Positions 11,588 through 20,646 of a stretch of 64,000 nt of DNA are shown one piece after another. How positions within the stretch are numbered: position 1 is the first letter of the stretch; every line of letters starts with the position of its first letter. Below the pieces are notes generated by a model, which saw nothing but the letters and a program-made list of their open reading frames with translations, was not told the origin of the DNA and did no database searches. The position numbers and the translations under genes were made by a program. This DNA is from Ceratopteris richardii (taxonomy: Eukaryota > Streptophyta > Polypodiopsida > Polypodiales > Pteridaceae), in the NCBI GenBank assembly GCA_020310875.1, contig CM035417.1, positions 89,437,199 to 89,501,198 on the forward strand, given 5' to 3'.

Positions 11588-11592
11588 AGTCA
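11588..11592. repeat. Target-site duplication AGTCA of element A, right copy
   Basis: Matches 5088-5092. Removing A and one copy joins the two halves of B integrase in frame (YFMTFIGDF region), which shows that A landed inside B. Confidence 0.93.
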
Positions 11593-12347
11593 TGAAATAA
11601 ATGTAGTTCCCAAAAGAAGATGTCTAGATAAGACCACAAACATCACTATGAACAAGCTGCAATTTCTAAGTAGCTCAAACTAAACCATCTTTTGAGAAGG
11701 AGGAACACTGCATTTTGCCCAAAATACAGCCTTCATAGACATGTTTACTAGGTGCCTCGGGTTTGGGCAGAGAGGAAACCATTTCAAATTTCTATAGGCA
11801 TAGCAAACTAACAAAATTCAGATGATCAAAGTATGCATGCCAAAGCTTTGCATCTGACATAGCTTGACAATCTTGAACTACACATGCTGAATCATTCACA
11901 CATTTTGCAAAATCTATGAGCTTATAGATCCCATGACATAAAATGCCAGAAGCAATAATGACATCACCATTTCACAGATCATGAACAATATATCTGTCCT
12001 TACATAAATTTCACAACCAAACCAATATTTTCTAATGTTGAAACTGATAACAAAGTTTTCTTGATCCTTGGCAGAAATAAAGCATCAAACAATGTAAAAT
12101 AACTACCATCAGCAATAGTCAAAATGATCTAACCGATTCCCATGATAGGATAAGAGGAGTTGTTGGCACATGTGATAGTATTCCCTGTAGGGGCAGGCTC
12201 AAGTGAAGTGAAGAAATTGGGCTACGAGGTAATATGTTTGGTTTCCCGACTATCAAAGTACCAAACATCTGAGTCTACTACATACATACACTATTCATGA
12301 GAAGATGGGTCATAACTGCAAACAGTAGTAAATGCCCATTCTTCATT
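11593..12347 (-). pseudogene. copia B protease, pre-integrase and start of integrase
   Basis: Leftward from 12280 the translation reads DVWYFDSRETKHIT, a copia protease site where D-S-G is normal; Gly is replaced by Arg. Then come LFDALFLPRIKKTLLSVSTL (block before pre-integrase) and, near 11640, LVHSDVCGL, the first catalytic Asp block of integrase, with a stop two codons later. The sequence ends in NYIYFMT at the insertion point of A. Element I has the same protease region at 51420-51470, there with D-S-G kept. Confidence 0.82.
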
Positions 12348-13330
12348 CTACATAAGATTAGTAGACTTTGTCTTGGGTGTAGAGGCCTTTGCAACAACCA
12401 TTCCAACCTCTTTTTTCTTTGCCTCTTTTGCAGCTAGTTTTGGATAACTCTTTATGACATGATCATTTCCTTTACAATATTTGCAAAATAATTTATGCTT
12501 TTTTGTTTTCTTCTCATCTCTATCATCTTTCTTTGATTGTCCAGAATTAGCATATTTCTTCTTACTAGTAGATGAGCTCCATTTACCTTTGCCCTTCTGA
12601 CTAACCAGGAAAGCTTGATCTGCAACATGCATAATGGACCTGTTCTACCTAGGCTGATCTTCTTGCAAGAGAATAGAGACCAACTCCTCAAATGTTGAGG
12701 TATTTGTATTTCCTTTCATCATCAATTGAAGAGTAGAAGAAAAACTCTGATATGAATGTGGAAGAACATTCAAAACAATCCGCAAAACTGAACTACCAAC
12801 CAAGACTTCATCAAGAAAAATCAATTGATTCTTCAAATCTTTGATCTTTGTCAAAAAACTGTCCATGGAATCTCCTTCATTCATGTGCTCACTCTCCAAC
12901 TGTTTTTGGAGGTAAGCAACACGAGCCTCATTCCTTGCTTGGTGTAAAGTGGTAAGTGTATCCCAAGCATCCTTTGCTATTCTCCAAGAGTGAATGTGAG
13001 AAATAATGGCACATTTGATAGAAAATTCTATCAATGCATGTGCCTGAGCAAGCCATCCCAACAAAGTTGCTCTACAGTAGGCGTAGTAGGAATTGCAACA
13101 TAAATAGGAACCTAAAGAATATTACCATCTTCAATGCCATCTACATCACATTTAGTAACTGTATTTGTAGGTGTAATAGGATGTTTTTCAACACCTTGCA
13201 CAATATTCCATAGTCCTTTTGCAACCAATACATGACACATCATATAATACCATAATGGATAATTGGTACCATCCAAATTATTCTCAATAGCCAACATATC
13301 GAATAAATTACTGCTTTTAGCCATGGCCAC
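12348..13330 (-). pseudogene. copia B gag
   Basis: Gag begins MAMAKSSNLFDMLAIENNLD at 13330 and continues with GTNYPLWYYMM, then (after a gap of stops at 13065-13111) AWDTLTTLHQARNEARVAYL, MNEGDSMDSFLTKIKDLKNQ and LPHSYQSFSSTLQLMMKGN, all copia gag (UBN2-type) landmarks. A basic linker and a zinc knuckle CKYCKGNDHVIKSY follow. The last Cys of CX2CX4HX4C has become Tyr, a G-to-A change in coding sense. Copia I gag at 50367-51340 is a close relative on the other strand. Confidence 0.88.
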
Positions 13331-13664
13331 TAATTAAAATAATGTGATGAAAAAAAATGACTAGATCTCAAAAATTTGAGCAGAACTACCTTGGGAACTT
13401 TTGCTAAATGTGTAGTCGACTTTGAGGACCTTATACTGGAAAACTGAAACATGTATATATCTTCTACACAAAAAGACAAAAGGGCCTACACAGGTGCTCT
13501 GAGAGTGCAGTTGGAGGTCGAAACAAGCTTAGATTGTGATTTCGACACCAAAGAGCAAAGACATTTTGAACTCCTAATCTCCTTTAGTATGCTCACCAAT
13601 TTTCATGTGATTCTAAGATTGTGACCGGAGGGTGTCAATGACGCCCTAGATGAAGCGGCCACTT

Positions 13665-13678
13665 GCTCTGATACCAAT
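13665..13678 (-). promoter_or_regulatory. Primer binding site of copia B
   Basis: In element orientation ATTGGTATCAGAGC directly follows the LTR end. It is an exact match to the initiator-Met tRNA primer complement used by plant copia elements. Confidence 0.92.
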
Positions 13679-13913
13679 TTTTGGAGTTTGAGGTCTATGA
13701 AAGTAGGCAAACAACACAAGGAAGAAGAAGAAGAAGCTTGGAGCACAACACACAATACTGAATTTATTACCAAGAGAATGTACAAAAATTAGTGAGCCGT
13801 TAGATTGTTATAGGCGTATATACAAGACGGAAAAAAAAACCTCCTAAAGAGGGAAAAAAGTGCCCCGATGGTCCTAGTGTGTTCACACACATCGCTACCT
13901 AAATATATCAACA
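13679..13913 (-). repeat. 5' LTR of copia B (235 bp)
   Basis: In element orientation it starts TGTTGATATATTTAGGTAG at 13913 and ends before the PBS at 13678. Its length equals that of the LTR at 49785-50019, which it matches at about four bases in five. Confidence 0.9.
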
Positions 13914-15605
13914 GAAGTGAGAAGAGTGGTGTTTGAGGATACTAGTCCTGGAGTTAGCATTCCCCTTCAGCAACCATTGGGATGTTTTGCATGTGTCTCA
14001 CATCCACCTGATAGATATGTTACAGGTTTGTATTTTTCTATGCTAACACATATATGTGAGCCGTCTTGCTACAAAGGATCATGTCAAGTGGTGTCATGCC
14101 ATCAAGAGTGAGTCGAATTCTATTCACAAGAATGGTACTTGGGATTTAGTACCTTTGCCAAAGGGAAGGAAAGCTTTACCATGTGAATGGGTATATAAGT
14201 TGAAATTCACATCAGATAGTGCTTCTCCAAATTATAAAGCACGACTTGTTGCAAAGGGTTTTAAGCAACAACATGGTGTTGATTTTGAGGAAATCGTCTC
14301 TCCAATGGTTAAAATGACTATGTTAAGAATGTTGCTTGGATTCATTGCAATGGTGGACTTAGAGCTAGTCTAAATGGATGTGAAAATTGCTTTCTTACAT
14401 GGAGATCATAGAGATGAGATCTATATGGAACATCTAGAGGGTTATGTAGTTCCTGGCAAAGAAACTCTAGTTTGTAAGTTGAAGAAGAGTTTATATGGAC
14501 TTGAACAATCCCCTAGACAATGGTAGCAAAAGCTTGATGCTTTTATGAAGTCTCAAGGCTATTCTCAAAGCAATGAGGATCATTATCTGTACACAAAGAG
14601 ATGCTCAGATGGCAGCTTGATATGCTTGATACTTTATGTCGATGATATGTTGATTGTTGGGAAGTCCTCTTATGACTTGTCAATTATAAAAAAGAAGTTG
14701 AGTCAGACATTTGATATGAATGATTTGGGGGATGCCAAACATATTCTTGGCATGCAAATTACTCATCATAGGAGTAAAAGATGCATATACTTGTCTCAAA
14801 GTGAGTACGTATCCAAAGCAATTCATAGGTTCAATATGGAGGGTGGAAAGGCATTGAGTACACATTTAGCCACATATGCAAAATTGAGCAAGGATGATTG
14901 CCCCAAATCAGATGAGGAAAAGGAATTCATGACCGAAATTCCTTATCAATCTACTATTGGTAGTTTCATGTATGCTATGGTAGCTAGCAAGCCAAAAAAT
15001 ACATTTGTAGTGGGAGTTGTGAGCAGTTACATGTCTAATCTTGGCAAGAAGCATTGGGAAGCGGTCAAGATCACTTTTGAGACATATGAGTGGCACTAAG
15101 GACAAGTGTTTATGCTTTGGTAGAGGGAAAGCATCCATTATTGGTTACATAGATTTTGATTATGTTGGTTGTGTAGACAATCATAAGTCTACATCAAGGT
15201 ACATCGTTCATTTTGATGGAGGTGCTATCTCTTGGAGATCTCATCCTCAAGAATGTACAACTTTTTCCACTAAAGAAGTAGTGTATGTTGTAGTGAATGA
15301 GGCATGTAAGGAAGGATTGTGGCTTTTTTGTCTTGCTTGTGATATGGGTTTACCTCAGCATGTACCTTGTTTGCTCAGTTATGAGTCAGAGTGCCATTGC
15401 ATTGGCTAAGCATCCGGTCTAACATGCAAAGACCAATCACTTTGAGGTGCGGTATCACTTTATTAGAGACTACTTAGTCACTAAGTGCATTATTATTGAG
15501 AAGGTTCATACTTGAAATAATGTTGTAGATGCTTTGACTAAAGCTCTACCACAAGAAAGATTTCACCACTATTATCACTTGATGTGGTTTACTTTATCCA
15601 TGATC
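13914..15605 (+). pseudogene. copia C reverse transcriptase and RNase H
   Basis: The sequence starts abruptly at the LTR edge of B, inside the integrase-RT linker (RRVVFEDTSPGVS). RT landmarks follow: [51 protein letters not shown] after a TAA where CAA is expected (14371-14373), [11 protein letters not shown] followed by TAG, and LYVDDMLIVG with the catalytic Asp pair at about 14632-14661. RNase H follows in another frame (SIIGYIDFDYVGCVDNHKST, TTFSTKEVVYV) and ends DALTKALPQERF near 15550. The missing 5' half presumably lies left of B, outside the window. It is non-functional. Confidence 0.88.
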
Positions 15606-15737
15606 TTACATAGTTACTTGTATACTATGTAACATTCCTATCAAGCGGGAGGTATAGTTCTTACACTCATGTATTATTCATCATTCTCTATTTTTCTCCC
15701 ATAGTCACTTTGGCCATATTGGCCTTTAGTGGGAGAT

Positions 15738-15962
15738 TGTTACCATTAGTGTCCATGTGAAAGGCTAGATGGCTGTCCAACCCTTTTGCATATGTTCTTT
15801 AATAAAATATAGTGGCTTGGAAGCCACAGACTAGAAGTTCGACTAGATTTGTACATCCAAGAAATTTGAGTTCATGCTCTACGTGTACTACATTTTTCTG
15901 TGTATTCCATAGGCCATTGTGGAGTACTATGTGTAGTGTCTAAAGCTTGGTTTTCTACTACT
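15738..15962 (+). repeat. probable 3' LTR of copia C
   Basis: The polypurine tract AGTGGGAGAT ends at 15737 and TGTTACCATTAG starts the LTR. This purine tract and terminus are typical of Tork-type plant copias. The right end is approximate: no partner LTR is present. Confidence 0.6.
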
Positions 15963-15964
15963 AG

Positions 15965-16602
15965 GATATCATTGTGAAGATGTTGAAAAGGAGAGTCAAT
16001 CATGGTGCATTGCAATCAAAATACTTCAAAGTTGACCCTCTGATGGAAAATTCTCCGTAGGGAAATGTGGACTGAGGTGAAAACTCCTAAAATCTATGGA
16101 TCTATGCCTTCGTGTAAAAGATGCCATCAAAGGTAGGGAAACCTCGTTCACCTCTTCTTCACTACCCTAAGAGTTTTTCTCTTAGAGGAGGATCAAAGAT
16201 GTTCTTTAGTTTGATGGGTCTATCAATTAGAAGCAAGTCCTATTGGGGGAGACAATTGTGTGCTCCTTAGCCCTTTGGACTGCGATAAAAATCAAGTTCT
16301 TCTTGAAGATTTAGAGAGAATTTAACTTTGTAGACTTTGATATCCCACATGAAGAATGGCTTATTGAGTCCTCCTTGGGATTTCAAGCTAAAAGAATAAA
16401 AAATAATAAGAGATCCCCACCTCCTTCAAGCACCATAGAGTCTTTGTTTTAGAGAACAACAAGCTCAAATATAAACACTCCCACATAAAGGTGATCAAAC
16501 CATCATTGAGATTCTTATTTCTTTCTTGTAACTTCCCCTTGAAAATGGTGATAAGGTCATTGGCCTTATTTGTGGCATCTTCTTTTCTTTTTTACTCTCT
16601 CC
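15965..16602 (+). pseudogene. LINE 3' end (zinc-finger RVT region), split by CACTA
   Basis: The translation near 16045 reads WTEVKTPKIYGSMPSCKRCH, matching the LINE zinc-finger region (compare ICGVPPWCKHC in the LINE at 36681-38224). Around 16400-16490 the nucleotides parallel 46030-46110 of the LINE at 41079-46291 (PPPSS-type stretch, then a HRV-F-like block). It is a 5'-truncated copy. Its tail is interrupted at 16605 by the CACTA element and resumes at 24976, ending in a run of A. Confidence 0.7.
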
Positions 16603-16605
16603 TTT
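16603..16605. repeat. TTT target-site duplication of CACTA, left copy
   Basis: TTT precedes CACTACAAG at 16606. The same TTT follows the other terminus at 24973-24975. A 3-bp duplication is diagnostic of the CACTA superfamily. Confidence 0.88.
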
Positions 16606-16890
16606 CACTACAAGAAATAGGGGGGCATAGCGACGCCCCCAAATTGAGAAAAAAAACGAGTACCGTCGCTTATGCGACGCTAGCGTCGCATAAGCGATGG
16701 TGATGTTTTCGAAGTTTTTTTTGAAGGGAATACGTCACATAAGTGATGCTTTCTTCGCTTATGCGACGCTAAATCTCTGCATTGCAAGTAGCATCGTTGC
16801 CTAGCGATGTTATTGGCGACGTGGGCAAACTGGATAGCGATGCATATGCATCGTCCTTTCTAGAGCGTCCTATAAGCGACGCTCTGAAAT
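16606..16890 (+). repeat. CACTA left terminal and subterminal repeats
   Basis: After the terminal inverted repeat come several direct and inverted copies of a GCGTCGCATAAGCGA-like motif, for example near 16655-16700, 16735-16770 and 16865-16885. In this superfamily the subterminal motifs bind the transposon-encoded DNA-binding protein. Confidence 0.88.
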
Positions 16891-16910
16891 GTAAAAAAAA
16901 AATTTCAAAT

Positions 16911-16932
16911 TCTCCCGGCACATTTGTGCGGA
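16911..16932. repeat. Imperfect copy of the CCCGGCACA palindrome
   Basis: CCCGGCACATTTGTGCGGAG here corresponds to the perfect palindrome at 19726-19745. Both are followed by GAGAGA tracts, so about 85 bp of context (16905-16990 and 19715-19800) is duplicated within the CACTA element. Confidence 0.75.
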
Positions 16933-16991
16933 GATCTGGACGAGAGCAACAGAACGAGAGAGAGAGAGAGAGGCGCAAAGAGAAAGACCAG

Positions 16992-18055
16992 GTATGTGCG
17001 CACACACACACACTTACACACACATACATATGCATACACACACATATACACACATATACACACATAGATACACACACACATACACATAGACACACACACA
17101 CATACACACACAAATACACACACATATACACACGTACACACAGAATGTTGCATACACACACATATACATGCATACACACACATATACATGCACACACACA
17201 TATATGCATACACACACACATATGCATACATAATGCACATGCAGACATACACATACATAATGCATACACATGCACACACATATACACATACACATACACA
17301 CACATAGACACACACACACACATACACATAGACACACACACATACACACACAAATACGCACACACATACACACATAATGTTGCATACACACATATACATG
17401 CATACACACACACATATACATGCACACACACATATATGCATACACACACATATGCATACATAATGCACATGCAGACATACACATACATAATGCATACACA
17501 TGCACACACATATACATATACACATACACACACATACACACACACATACACACACACATACACACACACATACACACATACATACACACATACACACACA
17601 TATATGCACACACACACACATAGAGAGACATGCACACACATACACATACATGCATACATATGCATACATTATGCATTTGCATATGCATACATACATACAT
17701 ACTTACATGCATACACACACATATGCATACATAATGCACATGCATACATACACATACATAATGCATACACACATATGCATACACACACACATATGCATAC
17801 ATAATGTATACACACACATACACACACATATGCATACATACATGCATACACATACACACATAGACACATACACACATGAACAGATACACACTCACACATA
17901 GATGCGCACACACATATACACACACACATACACACATACACACATACACACATAATGATGCATTCACACACATACACATGCATACACACATACAGATGCA
18001 TACACACATACACACATAATGATGCATTCACACACATACACATGCATTCACACAG
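16992..18055 (+). repeat. CA/CATA-rich minisatellite, possible intron
   Basis: More than 1 kb of imperfect CACACATA and TACACATGCA arrays, with larger internal repeats (for instance about 17150-17290 recurs at about 17380-17510). It starts at a GTATGT after CAG and ends in CACAG directly before the polymerase-like exon, so it has the edges of a GT-AG intron. Reading frames across it are low-complexity artefacts. Confidence 0.85.
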
Positions 18056-19400
18056 GATACAGGTCATAAATATGACCTTTCCCCCTGGTGTAGAGTACAT
18101 ATATTTAGGCAGTGTAGTTGTGCATGACAGCGAGATAATGCAATGTCCTCTTGGCAATAAATGGTTAACGGATTGCCATACGGGAATTGTCCCAAGTCTT
18201 TGCTATCAAAAAGGGACTGAAACTGCTCTTCAGTTCCTAACATGCCTCCAAAATGTTCTGCATGAATGGCTTTTCCAAACAGGGTTCAGTGTTGGCTTGA
18301 AAGACATGTACTTAACAGATGAAATCGGAACATATAAAAAACTTCTTGAAGAAGTTCATATTGTTGTAGATGATGGCAGATTGTCTTCTCAGAGAGTTCT
18401 CACTTTGGAAAGGTAGATTTGATTAGTCTTGTCAGGAAAAGAGGAACTCATTCCAAGAACTTTTATCAATTCATGTCATAGTGATATCCTTGACTATGGT
18501 TACCAAGAAAATTTTCTTAGCTTAGTTGAAGAAATCAGTGCTAAAAGATCAGCAATTTGTGAATTTCAATGTGTTCTTGGGGAAATACCAACTGTTGTTG
18601 AGAGGCATAGCTGTCCATCCAACTCCATGATGGTAATGATAAGGACTGGAAGCAAAGGATCATTGTCAAAATTGATACAACAGTGTGCATGCTTGGGTTT
18701 ACAACCTGTAAACGGAGAGGAGTTGTTCTTTTCTGACTTTCATGATGGTTCGGCAATAATTCATTCTTGCTTTTTAGATGGTTTAACCTCCAAAGAATTC
18801 CTTTATCATTTAGTGTCTTCTTGAAAACCTCGAAAAGGGTATGGAGTTGAGGGGCCTGGAGAACTTTTTGGAAAATGTATATATGGGTTTAGGGAAGTGT
18901 ATTTAGCATATGATGGTTCTGTTCGGACACGAACAGACAATCATGTAATACAATTCAATTTTGAAGTTTTGGAGAACATCGAAGAGGCAGACTAGAAATC
19001 AAAGGATCCGTAGAGTCCTGGCCTTGGTTCAGAGTCTGTTGGTGTACTGGCCGTGACATCATTGATTGAACCAGCTTATAGTTATGCATTTCGCCAGTCT
19101 GCACCAACAAAGAGTAATCCCATTGAATTGCTAAAGGTAATCTTTGACAATTATGATCTCTTCTTATAGTTTTGATTTTAATGCAATGTTGTTAAAACAT
19201 AATTGGTTTTTGAGGTAAGACAAAACAAAGAAAACTCTAGGAAGTTCGATCATCATGATTTTTTTTCCCTTCTCATTTTCTAGGAGACCCTTCTAAGATG
19301 CTCCAGCACATCTTTGAAAGGCATAGATCACAAATCCATTCTTGCCATTTCTTCGAACACAATAAAGAGGAAAACTGATCCAGCAAGGGTAGCACTGCAG
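18056..19400 (+). pseudogene. NRPD1/NRPE1-like: RNA polymerase IV/V largest-subunit fragment, copy 1
   Basis: The fragment starts in MTFPPGVEY, continues through NVLHEWLFQTGFSVGLKDMY, MIRTGSKGSLSKLIQQC and SCFLDGLTSKEFLYH, then FREVYLAYDGSVRTRTDN and IQFNFE. These are conserved blocks of RNA polymerase largest subunits. The spacing and FPPG, AYDGSVR and GSKGSLSKL forms fit plant Pol IV/V rather than Pol II. Those enzymes make siRNA precursors and scaffold RNA for DNA methylation. Stops occur at about 18414, 18822 and 18994. An intron with GT-AG edges remains at 19137-19283, followed by ETLLRCSSTSLKGI. The catalytic Mg-binding site is not included. I cannot tell Pol IV from Pol V. Confidence 0.85.
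19137..19283 (+). other. Retained intron in the Pol IV/V-like fragment
   Basis: Coding sequence (PIELLK) stops at CTAAAG, followed by GTAATC at 19137. Coding resumes after TTTTCTAG at 19284 (ETLLRC). A spliceosomal intron in the fragment argues for capture of genomic DNA and against a retrocopy. Confidence 0.75.
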
Positions 19401-19560
19401 ATTTAGAGACATCTTCACTGTTTCACACTTGGAATGTTACCAGTTTATAAGACCATGATAGAGTTACGTACTATCATCAAAATGTTTGTTATCCCCTTGC
19501 CTTTCTTTAGTTCATAAAATACTATTTTAAACTTGAAGAAATCATGCTTTTTTATTGCAA

Positions 19561-19705
19561 CGCATACACATACACACACATATACACACACAAAAACATA
19601 CAAACATACACACATACACACATACACACATAATGATGCATACACACATATACACATGCATACACACACATATGCATACATACATGCATACACATACACA
19701 CACAT
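19561..19705 (+). repeat. Second CA/CATA-rich tract in CACTA
   Basis: About 145 bp of CACACATA-type repeat of the same composition as 16992-18055, lying just before the perfect palindrome. It seems to be part of a duplicated module. Confidence 0.85.
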
Positions 19706-19725
19706 AAGAAAAAAGTTCGATTTCT

Positions 19726-19745
19726 CCCGGCACATTTGTGCCGGG
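19726..19745. repeat. Perfect 20-nt palindrome CCCGGCACATTTGTGCCGGG
   Basis: Nine-base arms (CCCGGCACA and TGTGCCGGG) flank TT. The arms can form a strong hairpin in DNA or RNA. A mutated copy lies at 16911-16932. Confidence 0.85.
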
Positions 19746-19801
19746 ATCAACACGCTAGAGCATGAAGAGAACGAGAGAGAGAGAGAGCGCGAGAGAGAGA
19801 A

Positions 19802-20341
19802 GGCTGAGATTTTTGAATTGTTGGATTTAAGTCATCAATTAATATCTACCCAAGGAGGCCAAGCTTTACTGAAATTATCTCAGGATGGAATCCTTTCAAG
19901 CCATTTGATTTTAGAAAATCATTTTTGGCTGCTAGAACATGAAATTCAACTGTTCAATGTGTATTCTGACTCTCGTGCTCCCAAGCCTACAATAATTAAG
20001 GCACCGGGTATAAAAGCTCCTTTGTGGACAGGGATACAGGTCTTAAATATGACCTTTCCCCCTGGTGTAGAGTACACATATTTAAACGGTGTAATTATGC
20101 ATGCCATCGAGATAATGCAGTGTCGTGTTGGTAATAAATGGTTAACATATTGCCATACGAGAATTGTCCCAAGTCTTTGCTATCAAAAAGGGACTGAAAC
20201 TGCTCTTTAGTTCCTAACATGCCTTCAAAATGTTCTGCATGAATGGCTTTTCCAAACAGGTTCAGTGTTGGCTTGAAAGACATGTACTTAACATATGAAA
20301 TCAGAACATATAAAAAAATTCTTAAAAAAGTTCATATTGCT
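19802..20341 (+). pseudogene. NRPD1/NRPE1-like: RNA polymerase IV/V largest-subunit fragment, copy 2
   Basis: This copy begins further upstream in the gene than copy 1: LLKLSQDGILSSHLILEN, then IIKAPGIKAPLWTGIQVLNM, then MTFPPGVEYTYL. PLWTG is the family's clamp-proximal signature. Its last 308 bases (20033-20341) overlap the start of copy 1 (18054-18363) at about 92 percent identity by eye; a one-base deletion near 20260 and a TAG at about 20208 break it. Together the two copies cover a longer contiguous stretch of the donor gene. No start codon or promoter is evident. Confidence 0.85.
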
Positions 20342-20400
20342 TAAAATATATATAACAACAAAAACCCATTATTAAGTGCTTAACAAAATAACTAACTCTA

Positions 20401-20646
20401 TCATAAAAAATATAAACTTTTTTCTACCTGTTTGAATGTACGAAATGAAATTTCGTAGATACCAACAATAGTTCCTACGTAACCAAGTTTGCTATCTATA
20501 AGGTTCGTGTCTTTTGAGCTAGCACCTGATACTTGCTTGAAGGAAGCAACAATACTAGAATCCTCTGTTTTACGTAAAGAATCAATGGCTTTGATTTTAA
20601 TATGCTGTCCAAAAGCCCACATATTAGTGAACATTCGAGCTTGCAA
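20401..20646 (-). pseudogene. Exon-like fragment of unknown host gene in CACTA
   Basis: An 81-residue open stretch on minus contains NMWAFGQHIKIKAIDSLRK and SKLGYVGTIVGIYEISFR and reaches a GTAG donor-like site after FKQ at about 20431. Codon content looks exon-like and there is no repeat character. It lies directly downstream (minus sense) of the last DCD unit, so it could be a later exon of the same donor gene or a third captured gene. I do not recognise the family. Confidence 0.45.

Larger units (their letters stand above)
4554..13913 (-). mobile_element. copia element B, interrupted by element A and cut on the left
   Basis: On the minus strand the order is LTR (13913-13679), PBS, gag (13330-12348), protease (about 12270), integrase start (about 12000-11593), then element A as an insertion, then the rest of the integrase core (5087-4554). 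RT, RNase H and the 3' LTR are absent; the gypsy element takes over at 4553. B's LTR matches the LTR at 49785-50019 (both 235 bp, about 80 percent identical by eye), so B and I are one family. Confidence 0.85.

Noticed and set aside
13663..13680. tRNA gene at the TGGTATCAGAGC-like sites (also 10517, 27202, 31758, 40678, 50021)
   Set aside because: These are primer binding sites complementary to a tRNA 3' end. No cloverleaf or A/B box surrounds them.
16769..18160. Long reading frames of 130-340 residues made of His/Thr or Cys/Val on both strands
   Set aside because: They are translations of the CA/TG minisatellite. They are open only because CA-type repeats lack stops.
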